The notes beneath the pieces are model-generated. The model ran no database searches. It was not told the origin of the DNA and worked only from the letters and a program-made list of their open reading frames with translations. Source: Nesterenkonia sp. Act20 (GTDB lineage Bacteria; Actinomycetota; Actinomycetes; Actinomycetales; Micrococcaceae). Taken from it: 64,000 nt of DNA. Made by a program: the position numbers and the translations under genes. The DNA is taken from positions 387,490 to 451,489 of the forward strand of contig NZ_JADPQH010000002.1 in assembly GCF_019173455.1 (NCBI RefSeq), in the 5' to 3' direction. This document shows, piece after piece, positions 63,078 to 64,000 of the stretch (the first letter of the stretch is position 1; every line of letters starts with the position of its first letter).

Positions 63078-63989
63078 TCATCCCGCGAAATCATGCACGG
63101 GCGCGCCGGAGGCGTCGACGCGGAGGGTGAAGACCTGACCCGCGAGCGGCTCTGCCGCGGCGTCAGCATTCTCCTTGGAGGTGGTCACAAACAGCGTCGA
63201 TCCGTCCTCGCCGCCGAAGGTGCATGAGGTGGGATTGGTGACCGGGAGTGAGAGGACTTCCGTGAGCGTGCCATCTGGCGCGTAGCGATGCACTGCCGCA
63301 CCGCCCCACATCGCGGCCCAGAGACAGCCTTCGCTGTCCAGCGCCATACCGTCCGGTGCACCGTGTTCCTCCGGGATCGAGACGTGGATCCGTGACGCGC
63401 CGAACTCCCCGGTCGAGGGGTCTACCTCGTAGGCACGGATCTCGCGGTGCATCGTGTCCGCATGCAGCGCGGTGTGCCCGCCGTCGATCCACACCAGTCC
63501 ATTGGGGATTGAGACTCCCTCAAGGGCCCGGTGCACCCTCAGGTCAGGGTCGAGGCGATAGAGCACCCCTGCTCCGCGGCTGGCGTCGTAGGCCATCGAC
63601 CCGCAATACAGCCGACCCGCCGGATCACAGCTGCCCTCGTTCATGCGCAGGCCGCCCTCGCCAAACGCCGTCACGTCCTGCTCGGGTCTGAAGTCCTCAC
63701 CGAGGAGGCGGAAGCCTCGTTCGACCGCCACCACGTATCCTCCGGCGCGGCGACCTCTCATCATGGCGACCAGCGCCGAGAGATGCGTTCGCGTGGTGTC
63801 TGGGCCCTCCAGGGTGACGATGTCACCGGTGTACATGTCGACATGGCGGAACACACCGGCCCCCGCGTCCCAGTAGCCGCCCTCGCCGTGGAACACCGTC
63901 GGATCCCCGGACCAGCATCCGCGGTGCTCAAACTCAGAGCCAGCCACCGTCGACCACCCATTTCTGCGCCGTGCACTTGGCAGAGTCAT
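63078..63989 (-). CDS. SMP-30/gluconolactonase-family lactonase
   Basis: 303 residues if ATG 63989 is used; the window ends 11 bp further, so an earlier start outside cannot be excluded. Beta-propeller metal site: Glu in VFHGEGGYWDAGAG, Asn in GLRMNEGSCDPAGRL and SIPNGLVWIDGG, and Asp in GAPDGMALDSEGCLW. Such enzymes open sugar lactones (e.g. arabino- or gluconolactone) with a divalent metal. Together with the downstream aldehyde dehydrogenase it looks like part of an oxidative pentose or aldarate pathway continuing beyond the window. Confidence 0.88.
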   Translation of the reverse strand: MTLPSARRRNGWSTVAGSEFEHRGCWSGDPTVFHGEGGYWDAGAGVFRHVDMYTGDIVTLEGPDTTRTHLSALVAMMRGRRAGGYVVAVERGFRLLGEDFRPEQDVTAFGEGGLRMNEGSCDPAGRLYCGSMAYDASRGAGVLYRLDPDLRVHRALEGVSIPNGLVWIDGGHTALHADTMHREIRAYEVDPSTGEFGASRIHVSIPEEHGAPDGMALDSEGCLWAAMWGGAAVHRYAPDGTLTEVLSLPVTNPTSCTFGGEDGSTLFVTTSKENADAAAEPLAGQVFTLRVDASGAPVHDFAG

Positions 63990-64000
63990 CCGCCGCGAGC

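Overview
The window is high-GC actinobacterial DNA. The chromosomal flanks carry a DNA polymerase III delta-prime gene end, a tripeptidyl-aminopeptidase-type lipoprotein hydrolase, a tandem universal stress protein and a tRNA-Thr. Together with the codon use and weak promoters, they suggest a Micrococcales organism, perhaps Micrococcaceae. Genus cannot be fixed from the sequence alone.

The main structure is a 58.2 kb integrated element. The 3' half of the tRNA-Thr(CGT) gene (3116-3157) is repeated exactly at 61316-61357. A tyrosine recombinase gene (59939-61180) lies beside the right copy, and an excisionase-like HTH gene (4201-4416) followed by a HUH-type Rep gene (4988-5773) lies near the left copy. 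Short tandem 12-bp motifs just inside both ends look like integrase arm sites. Behind the tRNA copy at the right end the chromosome resumes with the tRNA terminator, an aldehyde dehydrogenase and an SMP-30/gluconolactonase-family gene. No conjugation (FtsK/Tra) gene was found, so the element looks like an integrated plasmid or a decayed AICE-like element.

Layout of the element: 3.2-7.5 kb, plasmid backbone and an IS3-family remnant. 7.9-15.7 kb, defence: a PD-(D/E)XK nuclease-like gene, a five-gene CBASS operon (CD-NTase, stand-alone E2, stand-alone E1, JAMM protease, TIR-SAVED effector) and a HipBA toxin-antitoxin pair. 15.8-23.8 kb, remnants, an SOS-controlled umuD-umuC pair (umuC frameshifted), an HhH-glycosylase-like gene, a HigA-like protein with a duplicated N-terminal module, a decayed partition-like locus with a repeat array, and a Fic protein. 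24.4-44.7 kb, metabolic and stress cargo: a broken aquaporin gene, formaldehyde dehydrogenase, a copper-storage-like Cys-rich protein, flavoprotein, methyltransferase, a ydj/ynj-like cluster (MerA-like oxidoreductase, CDP-alcohol phosphotransferase, TVP38 membrane protein, YnjBCD-type ABC transporter), a Crp/Fnr regulator, an AhpD-like protein, two alpha/beta hydrolases, a CBS protein, a class F sortase, and DUF4383 and DUF302 proteins. 44.7-46.8 kb is gene-poor. 46.8-59.9 kb holds an ISL3 transposase, a large Type ISP restriction-modification enzyme, a frameshifted OGG-fold glycosylase gene, an IS3-family element inside an HNH remnant, an Abi-like gene and a ParB-like fragment.

The defence genes (CBASS, Type ISP, HipBA, Fic, HigA-like, Abi-like) sit with replication, partition and integration functions. 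The stress cargo in the middle is arranged in compact operons with overlapping genes. Decay is frequent: at least nine broken genes are visible, which suggests an old composite island.
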